Part shown: in pieces, positions 26,336-35,987 of the stretch
Layout of the letters: each line of letters starts with the position of its first letter
How positions within the stretch are numbered: the first letter of the stretch is position 1
Assembly (NCBI GenBank): GCA_006503475.1
Contig: RSEH01000109.1
Location: 84,724-148,723, forward strand
DNA length: 64,000 bases
Reading direction: 5' to 3'
Source of the DNA: Stentor roeselii
Lineage: Eukaryota > Ciliophora > Heterotrichea > Heterotrichida > Stentoridae
Translations under genes and position numbers: made by a program
The notes under the pieces: model-generated
Told to the model about the DNA's origin: nothing
Databases searched by the model: none
Seen by the model: the letters and a program-made list of their open reading frames with translations, nothing else

Positions 26336-29335
26336 ATGTCTGACAATATCCAAGTCTCAATCCGAGTGCGTCCGCTTAACCCGAAAGAAACTTTAGACCC
26401 GCAGGTCTGTCGTTGCATTCAAGTGAACCAAAATTTTAATTCTATTTCAATTCAAGTCAATTCAGCAGTAAAAACATTTAACTTTGACTACGTGGCAGAC
26501 GAAATGACTACTCAAGAGAAAATTTTCACTCAAGTCGCAAGGCCGATCACTGAAAATTGCCTTAAAGGCTACAACGGGACTATTTTTTCATATGGTCAAA
26601 CCGGTTCCGGAAAGACTCACACGATTATCGGTCATTCAAGTTCTACTTTCACTGATCTTCAAGCAGGGGTACTTCCTAGGTGTTTATATTACATTCTTGA
26701 AAAAACTACTGTTGAAGTAGATATGAGGGAAAATTTGGAATTTTTAGTAAAGTGCTCGTTTTTAGAAATTTATAATGAACAGATTAAAGATCTTCTTGCG
26801 GAGGACTCGAGGAACCTTCAGATTCGAGAGGATATTAAAAAAGGATGTTATGTTGAGGATTTGATTGAAGAAAGTGTTTTTAACCTGGACTCAGCTCTTG
26901 AGTGTTTGAGAAGAGGACTTCAGAGAAGGCATGTTGGGTCTACTTTGATGAATTCGAATAGCTCGAGAAGTCATTCTGTGTTCAGTGTTCGTGTCGAGGC
27001 TAAGGAAAATAAAGCGGATTTACTTACTTATCGAAATTCGGTCTTTCATATTATTGACTTAGCTGGATCGGAAAGGCAAAAACCAGCTGGGACTTCTGGA
27101 GATAGGCTCAGGGAAGCTGCTATGATTAATAAATCACTTTCGAATTTAGGGGATGTGATTAATTCACTGGTGGAAATCGCTGAAGGGAAAAGTCGATATG
27201 TTAGGTATAGGGATTCGAGGCTTACTTTCTTGTTGAAGGATTCTATTGGAGGAAATTCGAAGACTAGTCTTATTGCTAATATTAGTCCTTCTTTTTCAAG
27301 TTATGCAGAAACTTTGTCCACCCTTCGATTCGCAGAACGTGCAAAGCTAGTAAAAAACCGAGCAGTGATAAACGAAGACACCTTAGAAACCCTAAACGAA
27401 TTAAAAGCCGAAAACCAACGTCTCCGAAGTTTACTTCAAAACAACCCAGAATCCCTTCCACTAAACCCAAGAGTTCGAGAACTTCAAGAATTACTAGCAA
27501 AAAACACAGAATTACGTTTAAAAACAGAAGGATCCCTTCAAGAAATAATAAGTGAAAAAGAAAGTCTCAACTTTGAATTACTAGAAACACAAAAAAAATA
27601 TGACAATAAAATAATGTCAATGGAACTTGTGAGAAAATTGCAGAAAGATCAAATAAATTCTTTGAAGGCAAAAAAAAATTTTCCTGAAAATCTGATTATT
27701 TTTAATCTTCAGCAAGAAAATGAACTACTTTTAAGGGAAAATCAGAATCACCCTATTGCTGCGAAGTACTTTGTTGAAAATGATATGCTTAAACATTATG
27801 TTCAGGAACTGAAAAACGAACTTAAAGGAAGTCCTAATTCGATCACTCAGAGACTTAAAGAAAATCAAGAATATACTGAAAAATTTGTTTATCAGTATCA
27901 AGAATGTCTTAAGGATATTAAGGTTTTAGAAGATAGAATGGAAAAAATTATTAATCGAAATAAAGATCTTGAAAAAGCTTTGAGTGTTGCTGAAGAACAT
28001 AAAAATCAGCTGGTTTTGGATTTAGAGACTTTGAAAATTAGACTTGATTGTATTAATGATCATGCTGGACAAGAAGACCATCAAAAAACTCCATTAAAAC
28101 TTCTAGATCCAAACATAAACCAAGGAAGATCTCGTTCATCCTTATCAGGTTACCAACTATTCCCAAACACATCATCTCCATTTCTTCCTTTTTCAAATCA
28201 AAAGCTAAACCAAATGCGTAATCTCGACGAAATCGACTCATCAGACGACCTTTGGCAAGAATGCATAGACTGCCAATTAAAAGACCAAAAAATATCAGAC
28301 CTTGAAAAGAGAATGGCGAGTATTTCATCAAGTTTCGAAGAGCTTCAGTACTTCCAAGAGCAAAACTTCATCCTCGGAGAAGACATAAAAAAAATGGACC
28401 ATGAACTGACACGGAAAGAACAGGTCATCAACGAGAGCAATGAAGAATTCCAACAAATTCTCGCTGAAAACGTGGCACTTTCATTCCAGATCACAGATCT
28501 CACCAATCAAATCAATGAAAATTCAAGTTTAATTCAAGAATTTACAAGAAATAAACAACTTCCTATTCATGACTTTCAAGAATTTTCTAAACTTAAAGAT
28601 GAGAACTCGATTTTGAAAAATGAAAATTTTAAACTAAAAACGAAAAATTTGAAAATTTCTCAAAATTTTGTGGATTCTGTGAAAAATCATGAAAAAACAA
28701 TAGAAAATTTAAGAAAAACACAAGAACATGAATTTTCGTTACTTAAAGAAGTTGATGAATTAAAAGCGAAAATGAAAGAAATGCAAAGAGCAAATAATTC
28801 GTATTTGGAAAAACTTGCTGAAGCTGATAGAGAATTAATTCGAGTTAATGGACATCAAAACTTGAATCAAAAAATAAACTATTTGTCGAAATTAAAAGAG
28901 GATTATAATAAATTAAAAGACCAGTGCTTTAGACTACAGGAAGAAAATAAAACGATTGGGAATCAATTCGCAATTATTTCTAGAAAATATGAAAGACTTG
29001 CTAAAGCTAGTGGAAATATTATTTGCTTTGAGGAACTTGAAATGGCTAAGGAAAAAATAAGGGAACTGGAAATGAAAATCAGTTCTATGGATGAAATTTT
29101 TAACTGCACTTGTAGAAATTTGTTGAATTTGCCATTTTTTAATGAGATTTCGAAATTTGATATTCATGATGCTGTTAAATATGTTGTTGATCGTTATGGA
29201 AGTACTTTATCAAAATATGAAGAAATGATTATTGAGCATAATAAAGAGATTAGAAAGATGGAAGCTGTGAATAGTTTGTTGGAAGGTGAAAACAAAAATC
29301 TCAAACATAAAATTTTTTGTATGAATTCTGAGTAG
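26336..29335 (+). CDS. Kinesin with N-terminal motor, kinesin-12/KIF15-like, 999 aa
   Basis: The motor spans residues ~1-345: P-loop GQTGSGKTHT at 87-96, switch I NSSRSHSVF, switch II DLAGSER and TLRFAERAKLVKNRAVINED. The neck with VKNRAxxNED and LKAENQRLRSLL is typical of the kinesin-12/KIF15 group of plus-end motors. All nucleotide-binding motifs are intact. Residues ~345-990 are coiled coil, broken near residue 590-640 by a Ser/Pro-rich linker (LSGYQLFPNTSSPFLPFSNQ). Likely role: spindle or cortical microtubule organisation. The start context is AAATAAATG, 43 bp after the GH31-like stop. Confidence 0.94.
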   Translation: MSDNIQVSIRVRPLNPKETLDPQVCRCIQVNQNFNSISIQVNSAVKTFNFDYVADEMTTQEKIFTQVARPITENCLKGYNGTIFSYGQTGSGKTHTIIGHSSSTFTDLQAGVLPRCLYYILEKTTVEVDMRENLEFLVKCSFLEIYNEQIKDLLAEDSRNLQIREDIKKGCYVEDLIEESVFNLDSALECLRRGLQRRHVGSTLMNSNSSRSHSVFSVRVEAKENKADLLTYRNSVFHIIDLAGSERQKPAGTSGDRLREAAMINKSLSNLGDVINSLVEIAEGKSRYVRYRDSRLTFLLKDSIGGNSKTSLIANISPSFSSYAETLSTLRFAERAKLVKNRAVINEDTLETLNELKAENQRLRSLLQNNPESLPLNPRVRELQELLAKNTELRLKTEGSLQEIISEKESLNFELLETQKKYDNKIMSMELVRKLQKDQINSLKAKKNFPENLIIFNLQQENELLLRENQNHPIAAKYFVENDMLKHYVQELKNELKGSPNSITQRLKENQEYTEKFVYQYQECLKDIKVLEDRMEKIINRNKDLEKALSVAEEHKNQLVLDLETLKIRLDCINDHAGQEDHQKTPLKLLDPNINQGRSRSSLSGYQLFPNTSSPFLPFSNQKLNQMRNLDEIDSSDDLWQECIDCQLKDQKISDLEKRMASISSSFEELQYFQEQNFILGEDIKKMDHELTRKEQVINESNEEFQQILAENVALSFQITDLTNQINENSSLIQEFTRNKQLPIHDFQEFSKLKDENSILKNENFKLKTKNLKISQNFVDSVKNHEKTIENLRKTQEHEFSLLKEVDELKAKMKEMQRANNSYLEKLAEADRELIRVNGHQNLNQKINYLSKLKEDYNKLKDQCFRLQEENKTIGNQFAIISRKYERLAKASGNIICFEELEMAKEKIRELEMKISSMDEIFNCTCRNLLNLPFFNEISKFDIHDAVKYVVDRYGSTLSKYEEMIIEHNKEIRKMEAVNSLLEGENKNLKHKIFCMNSE

Positions 29336-29549
29336 ATACATTGAGAAAGTTATCTTATATGATGAGATGTATGTTAATTAATCATCTTAATAATGGTCAC
29401 TATTAATAGCATCTAGTTTATGCTAAAGATTAAAGAAACAGCTTCAAACTTTTATCATAAAATTTCAAGTATAAAAATTCTAATTCCTTTCATAAAACTT
29501 GTAAAATCTTTAAAGTATAAAACCTCCAACCAAACTCAAAATCCTATAA

Positions 29550-31841
29550 ATGGATCTGAAATTCAACAACCTACGAGACGCAATATCCCGTTACCAACTA
29601 GACAAAACAACAATCCCAAGCATCCTCCGTCTAATAATCCAAGACTCCAGCAAATCCGACCTAGTATCCTTCCTCGACTCCTACATCGAAGAAAAAGAAA
29701 TCGAAATTTCCCAACTTTGCACAGATCATTCCGACGACTTATTAAATTCTCTTTCATTAGTCTCAAAACTGACAGATTCCTTTAAAAAATCCCGAGAAGA
29801 CGTGAGTTACGTTCAAAGTGGAATTCAAGAAATTGGGAACTTTTTATTAGACTCATTCACAAAAATAGAAGAACCTAAAAAAACCATTGAAAATCTTAAC
29901 GCGTCACTTGATTATATCGAAGAAGTTCATTATGCAGTCACTCTTCTTACCCGAGCCCAAAGTCAAATACTCGGCTTGCGTCACATCTCGGCCTTGAGGA
30001 CTTTGGCAAAGGTAAAGTCTTTAAAGTCTCTTCGAGAAACGAATACTGAATCGAATCGAATTGTTTTAGCAACAATTCCAGCTCTGGAAAAACAAGTTGA
30101 GGATAAAGTTGAAGAAAGTCTTAGTGATTGGCTTGTTAAAACTAGAAAAAAAGCTGAAAGTGTTGGGAAACAAATGTTTGTTGATGCTGAAAATAAATTG
30201 GGATTGGAAAAACAGAAGAAAAGTCAGGAGGTTCAGAAGAATTATAAAATTAGGGAAAGTCATGTCATGGCGATTAAAACTATGGCTAGTATTCGACCTT
30301 CGGTTAAACCTTCTCGAGAATTGAACTCTTATATGATAACCAAAATGGCTTCAATAAGACAGTCAAAGTTTTCCCAAAAAGTAGAAAACCCAGACCTATC
30401 AGTAGTATCAATAGACTTCTCAGCTCTTTTACAGTTCGAAAACGTATTCGAAGCCTTAGGTAAGGCTAAAGAGTTTCGTGAAAAATTTAAATATTCCAGA
30501 AGAGCTCAAATCTTACAAACAATGTCTTATTACGATCATCCAAGAGACAAACTCGAGTCACTTTCAGGACAACTGCTAATCGAAAAAGAGTTAGTCGACC
30601 ATGACGATCGTCTTCGCTCAGAAGAGGAACTTCAAAGTATTTGGATTGAAACAGTCACACAATTAGAGCGAAATGTGCAAGAATTGATTATTTCCTCACC
30701 TTCAGCCTCAACAATTCTTTCAATAAAAAAATCTGTAGTGCTTTTCGTGCAGTCAGCTTTGAAGTCAAATTTTACTCACAGGTCTTATGAGCTTTTTCAG
30801 CTGTTAGAAAAAAATCATAAGTCGTATCGAGAGGCGCTTATGAATAATTTCAAACTTGAGGCTGTTAGAATTATTGATGCTGAGAACTACTCGTTTATCA
30901 GAATCACTGATGTCGCAGATTTACGACTTCAAGAAATCGGTCTCAACATCGAAGTCTCCGGAGAAAACTTTCCCTTCAGCAAGTCAGTCCCAGACCTGGC
31001 TCACCTGGTAAAAAAATTCGTCTGGATGGACCTGGAGTACCTCGAGAACCTATTTGAAAGAAGCGGAAAAGAGCTATTTAAAACAATAGATGAATTGATG
31101 CAAACCGTCAATAAAATTTTATTTTCACAGATAAACGAAGCGACCGTGTTACAAAGTGCAATTTTAGCAATAAACACGAATTATTTATACAAAAGTTTCA
31201 GTTTTATTGATGGACTATTCGAAAACTACACAGGTGCCAGCAGAGAGTTTTCAGCCCGAGAAGGTTTCATTGAACTAAAAGACAAATGTGAAAACGCGAT
31301 TTTCACAAAGATGCAGGAGTCGATTTCAACTTATATCAGACTTTTAAAGGACTTTACACCTGAAAAAGTCGAAGCGCATCATTGGCTGAAGAACATGTTG
31401 GACTACATTAATAACACTGCTGCTTCTTTAGAAAGCTTACTCGGTATCCAGATGTGTTCCACTGCTTTATTCGCAAGTTTTCAGTTCTTTGCAAAGGAAA
31501 TCTTGGTGGCTTTGAGAAAAGCTGAAAAATTCACTGTTTTGTTTGTTTTGACTCTTGAAAAAGATTTAGGAATTATTACTTTGTTTATGCAGGAAAGTCT
31601 TCATTGTAGAAAAGTCCCTGGACTTATGGATGCCTTGGCTGAAATTAGGGAATTCGTTAATTTGTTTGTGAATAATGAAATTGAAATGTTGAAGGACCCT
31701 GGAATTAGGGATAAAAAGTTTGCAAGGCTTGATTTGAAAAGTTTGATACCTGTACTTGAAAAGTTTAAGGAAACTAAAGGTAAGGAACCTAAGCAGAAGG
31801 TGGTTATTGCTGTAGCTAAGAAACTTAAGGAAGTTTTGTAG
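29550..31841 (+). CDS. SEC15: Exocyst complex subunit Sec15/EXOC6, 763 aa
   Basis: An N-terminal helical region with VSKLTDSFKKSREDVSYVQS, then ALRTLAKVKSLKSLRET, then VLATIPALEKQVEDKVEESL and SDWLVKTRKKAESVGKQMF, matches Sec15 segment by segment (KLKNQVTDTN, PALKTLEHLEHTYL, IPKLREEIKD and LESIRKHSDKIGE in animals). The rest is alpha-helical without membrane segments, as in CATCHR-family tethers. The length is near the usual ~800. Sec15 links Rab-bearing secretory vesicles to the exocyst at the plasma membrane. The start context is CCTATAAATG. Confidence 0.85.
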   Translation: MDLKFNNLRDAISRYQLDKTTIPSILRLIIQDSSKSDLVSFLDSYIEEKEIEISQLCTDHSDDLLNSLSLVSKLTDSFKKSREDVSYVQSGIQEIGNFLLDSFTKIEEPKKTIENLNASLDYIEEVHYAVTLLTRAQSQILGLRHISALRTLAKVKSLKSLRETNTESNRIVLATIPALEKQVEDKVEESLSDWLVKTRKKAESVGKQMFVDAENKLGLEKQKKSQEVQKNYKIRESHVMAIKTMASIRPSVKPSRELNSYMITKMASIRQSKFSQKVENPDLSVVSIDFSALLQFENVFEALGKAKEFREKFKYSRRAQILQTMSYYDHPRDKLESLSGQLLIEKELVDHDDRLRSEEELQSIWIETVTQLERNVQELIISSPSASTILSIKKSVVLFVQSALKSNFTHRSYELFQLLEKNHKSYREALMNNFKLEAVRIIDAENYSFIRITDVADLRLQEIGLNIEVSGENFPFSKSVPDLAHLVKKFVWMDLEYLENLFERSGKELFKTIDELMQTVNKILFSQINEATVLQSAILAINTNYLYKSFSFIDGLFENYTGASREFSAREGFIELKDKCENAIFTKMQESISTYIRLLKDFTPEKVEAHHWLKNMLDYINNTAASLESLLGIQMCSTALFASFQFFAKEILVALRKAEKFTVLFVLTLEKDLGIITLFMQESLHCRKVPGLMDALAEIREFVNLFVNNEIEMLKDPGIRDKKFARLDLKSLIPVLEKFKETKGKEPKQKVVIAVAKKLKEVL

Positions 31842-32171
31842 AGATTTTAAGTTGGATTAGTTTTTTGGTTTTATTTTTTTTTGGAGTGATTTGGATTGGT
31901 TTAGGATTTTTTATTTGTTTGATGGAGAGTTTAGGATGATATGGTGGAATTGTATAATTTATGATACGATAAATGTTTTATTATGGATTTATATTATTGA
32001 TTGAGATTACTTTGATGAAAATATAATTTGGTTACTGATAATTGGAGGTTTTTTTATATGAGTTGATCTTTATTCAATGCAGATTTTTGAATGATGAAGT
32101 GGATGAGAATAACCTTCAAACTTTATTAAAACCAACAAATCCCATAACCTAATCTCTTCATTATTAAATAC
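31842..32171. other. Convergent intergenic spacer
   Basis: About 330 bp between two convergent stops. The first ~200 bp are T- and G-rich and almost free of C on the + strand, as in other regions downstream of + genes here. The last 80 bp switch to A/C-rich. No coding frame or RNA gene recognised. Confidence 0.5.
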
Positions 32172-32990
32172 TTACTGAGTACTGCAAGCCTCTCCAGAAA
32201 CACTCTCAGCCTGTACCTCAATAATCTCCTGCATCAATTCACTAATCAAAGCCCTACACTCCTTAATCATCTCAAAAGCGTTACTTCCCTGTCGAATCTC
32301 CTCAAAAAAAACAGGCCTATTCTTAAGATCAAAAGCCCTTCTAAAGCACTCCCTAGAACTTTGCAACAATTTCAAAATTTCACCTTCAATTTTAACATCT
32401 TCCACAAATTTCTTCCTTTCATTATGTTTCAAGTTTTCTTCAATTAAAATCAAATTTTCTTGCCTAACAACCGCAAGTTCATCCTGACAATTTTCAAGTT
32501 CCTTGTTCAATTTCTGTATTTCCCCAAATTGTTCCTGTATTTTTTTAAGAAATTCTTCACCCAAATCATGTTTTTTTGATTTTTCCTGAAGATTTAAAGA
32601 AATTTTTTCAGTTAATTCAGAGATTTTTGAATCACTTTCCGATTTTTGTAACTCAAGTTGATTTTCCAGAAGATTTATTTTTTCTTCGTATTCTAAACGA
32701 GAAGATCGAAAGTTTTCTTTAGTTTTCCTCAGTTCTTCTTTAATCTTCAAGTGTTCATTAGGAAGGTCAATATTTTTCGAACTTCCACAGATAGACTGAA
32801 ATTGTTTAACTTTTTGTTTAAAAACAACGAGTTCTTCTTCCATCCTTTTCGATTTGTATTCTTTTTCCAAGTACTTTTCCCTTAAAACTTCATTTTCAGT
32901 GACAAGTTTCTGATAATTTTTCAAAAGTTCAGTAATTTCCAAGTCCTTCTTCCGAAGAGCGAGAAGAGTTTCATTGGGTTGTTTTTCCAT
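32172..32990 (-). CDS. Coiled-coil protein, 272 aa
   Basis: Nearly continuous heptad-rich helix from residue 5 to about 210 (ENLLALRKKDLEITELLKNY-type, EEKINLLENQLELQKSESDS, LNKELENCQDELAVVRQENL). A more ordered C-terminal helix follows (GEILKLLQSSRECFRRAFDL and IKECRALISELMQEIIEV). No motor or known domain. A cytoskeletal or Golgi tether role is possible. I took the first ATG, at 32990. This start lies only 12 bp from the divergent TAF9 start. Confidence 0.85.
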   Translation of the reverse strand: MEKQPNETLLALRKKDLEITELLKNYQKLVTENEVLREKYLEKEYKSKRMEEELVVFKQKVKQFQSICGSSKNIDLPNEHLKIKEELRKTKENFRSSRLEYEEKINLLENQLELQKSESDSKISELTEKISLNLQEKSKKHDLGEEFLKKIQEQFGEIQKLNKELENCQDELAVVRQENLILIEENLKHNERKKFVEDVKIEGEILKLLQSSRECFRRAFDLKNRPVFFEEIRQGSNAFEMIKECRALISELMQEIIEVQAESVSGEACSTQ

Positions 32991-33002
32991 ATACAAGGAA
33001 AT

Positions 33003-33401
33003 ATGGAGGAGCCAAGAGAATATCAGTCAGTGAAAAGAATTCTTAACTCAATGGTGGGAAGGTACACAGATGATGTGCCTTTGATGCTTCATGAGTTCTT
33101 TGATCGATACGTCAGTGAAATACTCGCTGGAGCCAAGATCCATGCGGATCGAAGAAATGAAGAAGTCGCTAAAGACGATGTCTTGCTTTCTATTCAAGCC
33201 AGGGAACAGTTTTCTTTCAACTCTGGACAAAACATTGAAGAACTCAAGCTGCAGGCTTCTATTTTTAATAAGGAAAAAAAACTTCCTAATGTCAGTGATA
33301 AAAACGCTTTGCTATTGCCTAATGAAGAGTTCTGTCTTTTAGCGCCAAATAAACAAATTAAGAAGAAAAGTAATGCCATGGATATTGATAAGATTTATTA
33401 G
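33003..33401 (+). CDS. TAF9: TFIID/SAGA subunit TAF9, 132 aa
   Basis: A histone-fold protein. The start MEEPREYQSVKRILNSM corresponds to the TAF9 start (PRDAQMMAQILKDM in human), which fixes the initiator at 33003. The histone fold continues with LHEFFDRYVSEILAGAKIH and DDVLLSIQAREQFSF. The conserved TAF9 C-terminal signature LLPNEEFCLLAPN is present (LPPDRYCLTAPN in animals). It pairs with TAF6 in TFIID and SAGA, in the nucleus. The upstream start codon of the divergent coiled-coil gene is 12 bp away. Confidence 0.9.
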   Translation: MEEPREYQSVKRILNSMVGRYTDDVPLMLHEFFDRYVSEILAGAKIHADRRNEEVAKDDVLLSIQAREQFSFNSGQNIEELKLQASIFNKEKKLPNVSDKNALLLPNEEFCLLAPNKQIKKKSNAMDIDKIY

Positions 33402-33487
33402 TTGAGGGAAGTTTTAGATTTTTTTGTGGGAATGGGTTTTTAGAGATTTTTAAGAATTTGATGAGTTTTTGGAATGATTTATATAAA

Positions 33488-35434
33488 CTAGGTTTTTATT
33501 AAGATATTTTCTTTACAAATACAATAGTCCAAGTTGCAGTCATCCAAATCAAAACTAGTCATCTGGATAAACACTTTAGTTTCATTCACCTGAAAAGTAG
33601 TAGCAGGGTAGCTCTGTACAGGTAAATAGTGCTTAGAATGAACGATTCTTTTAAAAGTGCAAAAGTTAACTCTTCCTTTAAACCTCAAGTCCTTATCAAC
33701 AACACCTTCAAACTCATAAAGAGTGTCCCATCCTCTCCCATAAGGCATAAGTTCAAATTTTTTAACTTGCAAGTCTTCAACCTGAGGAGCTAAACATTTT
33801 TTCTGACTTCTAAAGCTACAATACTCAAAAGTGTTTTTCACCAGGTCTAAAATTTTCATCTTAACCACCAAGTCGAATTGATCTTTTTTGTCAATAATTT
33901 GAAATTCTTTGATATTACAAAACATGCGAGTGACTCCAATGTCTTCACAAGTCCTGTCCTTTTTCGGACTTTCTCTAAAAAAACTGATGACGTCATCAAC
34001 TTGGATCTTTTTCTTCTCATTCAAATACTCTTCTAAGGTCCATCTTTCATATGGAAAAAAAGCGATTTCCTTCATAGACAAGTGAATATCATATCTTCCA
34101 ATCAATTCCTCAGAACTTTCCTTTAAACTCTTTAAACTTTTCCACTTTCTCTCAATTCCAGGAGAACAAACCAGAAAAGTCAAAGGTGTTCTTTGGTCCA
34201 TAAAGCCTTTTTCATTAAATTTCATATTTGGGTTGATCCTTCCATGATCTCCAAGTAAAAAAATAACGATTTCTTGATTTTGTTCCTGGTACCATTCAAG
34301 AGTTTTCCTTAAAAAAGCGACAAGGTCTTTATCAACAGTTTTAACATTTCCAGAGTTTTCATGAGCAGCGTCCATATGAACATAAGCAAAACGATTGTTT
34401 TTTTTATAGTTAGTAAGATACTGAAACGTGTAATCAAGTGAGTAAAAATGTGAGTCTTCCTGCCCTAAACATCTTTGTTTCTCTGAAAAATCATGAAACC
34501 CGAAAACCCTAAAAGCGACTTTCCAGAAGTTAACAAAAACATGATCCGCGTAAATTTTTCGTCCAAAAGATTTTACCATGAAATCGAAAACTGTGTCATA
34601 AGAAAACATTGTTGTGTAGCCTAGACGGGAAAAAAACCTCCAAATCGAAAATTCCTGTAATTTTTGATAGGCTGGGTATGAAGATAACTTTTTGTAGTCC
34701 TCGCCTTGCAAGAACTTATCGTGGAACTCTTCAGATTGACCGTAAATTAAAGGAACCATGTTAGGACGAGTGTTGATTCCTGTTGTTGTCGACACTTTAA
34801 AGTCTATAAAATCATAACTTTCAAGAGATTCCAGATATTTCACTGTTCGTGGCCAGTTAATCCGCGCGCTGGCTCTAGAAACTGAATCAAAAATAAGGAT
34901 AAGTACTGTAAATGGCTTTTTTTCAGTGATTTTTAATGTTTTAGAGATTTCTTCTGCTTTTTTAGAAATTGAGTCGTCATAGTTGTTGAATACAAAAGCG
35001 AAGTAGTCTTCTTTGTATGAAGAACACTTTACTATTAAGTGTTGAGCTTCTTTCTTTCGTTCGTAGTCGTATTTCCAAATGTTTCCTGCTCCGATCGACC
35101 CTCCAAGGAACTGAGGCTGGAGAAGGTCTTGATTGAACCTCGGGTTTTCTTCAAGACAGTCAATGTAAAGTTTTTTGCCTTTGAAAAAAACTTGAGAGTC
35201 ACTTTTGGGACATTCGGGATATTCTTTATATTTCCAGAAGACTTTCACTTCTTCTTGAGAAAAATGTAAGGATCTGATTCTTTCTCTGCCTGAGACTTGA
35301 TGGAATAAGGTGTTCACTACCACTGATGATGACTTTAGTGGATCGTTTGAGATGGAAAATAAGGAGGCTTGTAAAAAATAGTAAAGAATGAAGACCGCAA
35401 TGACTATAGAGATTTTTATTGTTAGTTTTTTCAT
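33488..35434 (-). CDS. DUF229 sulfatase/alkaline-phosphatase-fold membrane protein, 648 aa
   Basis: A type II membrane protein with a signal anchor at residues 3-25 (LTIKISIVIAVFILYYFLQA), which fixes the start at 35434. The extracytoplasmic domain has the DUF229 landmarks: VLILIFDSVSRASARINWPR at the metal-binding N-end (Asp-Ser), TRPNMVPLIYGQS, GYTTMFSYD and the metal site LLGDHGRIN. DUF229 proteins belong to the alkaline phosphatase/sulfatase superfamily and their substrates are unknown. A Cys-rich C-terminal domain of ~120 residues follows (LDDCNLDYCICKEN). Its ATG is only 7 bp from a divergent ATG. Confidence 0.9.
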   Translation of the reverse strand: MKKLTIKISIVIAVFILYYFLQASLFSISNDPLKSSSVVVNTLFHQVSGRERIRSLHFSQEEVKVFWKYKEYPECPKSDSQVFFKGKKLYIDCLEENPRFNQDLLQPQFLGGSIGAGNIWKYDYERKKEAQHLIVKCSSYKEDYFAFVFNNYDDSISKKAEEISKTLKITEKKPFTVLILIFDSVSRASARINWPRTVKYLESLESYDFIDFKVSTTTGINTRPNMVPLIYGQSEEFHDKFLQGEDYKKLSSYPAYQKLQEFSIWRFFSRLGYTTMFSYDTVFDFMVKSFGRKIYADHVFVNFWKVAFRVFGFHDFSEKQRCLGQEDSHFYSLDYTFQYLTNYKKNNRFAYVHMDAAHENSGNVKTVDKDLVAFLRKTLEWYQEQNQEIVIFLLGDHGRINPNMKFNEKGFMDQRTPLTFLVCSPGIERKWKSLKSLKESSEELIGRYDIHLSMKEIAFFPYERWTLEEYLNEKKKIQVDDVISFFRESPKKDRTCEDIGVTRMFCNIKEFQIIDKKDQFDLVVKMKILDLVKNTFEYCSFRSQKKCLAPQVEDLQVKKFELMPYGRGWDTLYEFEGVVDKDLRFKGRVNFCTFKRIVHSKHYLPVQSYPATTFQVNETKVFIQMTSFDLDDCNLDYCICKENILIKT

Positions 35435-35441
35435 TATTATT

Positions 35442-35888
35442 ATGCAATATCGAAAGAAATTAAACATTTCTGACTTGTTTATTACTGGAACTGCCAGCCC
35501 TTACAAATCTCCTTCATCGAAGGTATCGTCTATTGACCTGGGAAACAGAAAAGTTTCTGCAACACCTGATTCAAAGAAATCCTACACTAACTATTCATTG
35601 AAGAGCAAGTGGTACATGAAAGGACACAAGTTTACCACAATCTACCAAGCAAAAGCCCCTAAACCCGCACCTAAACTTTCATTAGCTGGTACAACCCACA
35701 CTTCATTTAATGGGTCTCAACTACGTCCAGCTTTATTGCTTCAACAGAAAATATTCTCAAGAATGCGAAATCAAAACAGTCTTCTAATGACGAAAAAGCA
35801 GCCTCCAAAGTCAGCATCTTTGCAAAGAAGAAGCAGTTCAAAAAACTTGCAAGTTGATTTCCATGAACTAGAGTCATGGATAACATAG
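35442..35888 (+). CDS. Small basic protein of unknown function, 148 aa
   Basis: The protein starts MQYRKKLNISDLFITGTASP and is Ser/Lys/Pro-rich throughout (IYQAKAPKPAPKLSLAGTTH, KKQPPKSASLQRRSSSKNL), ending HELESWIT. Probably disordered, no membrane segment or known domain. The in-frame sequence upstream of 35442 lies inside the coding region of the divergent DUF229 gene, so I took the first ATG outside it. That leaves 7 bp (TATTATT) between the two start codons. Confidence 0.72.
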   Translation: MQYRKKLNISDLFITGTASPYKSPSSKVSSIDLGNRKVSATPDSKKSYTNYSLKSKWYMKGHKFTTIYQAKAPKPAPKLSLAGTTHTSFNGSQLRPALLLQQKIFSRMRNQNSLLMTKKQPPKSASLQRRSSSKNLQVDFHELESWIT

Positions 35889-35987
35889 TTAAAATTATGT
35901 ATTTTCATAAATTTCTAAAACATTCAAATACTTCTCACACTTAATCTCTTATTTAATCATTTAAAAGTAAATTATTTAAAATTCTAA

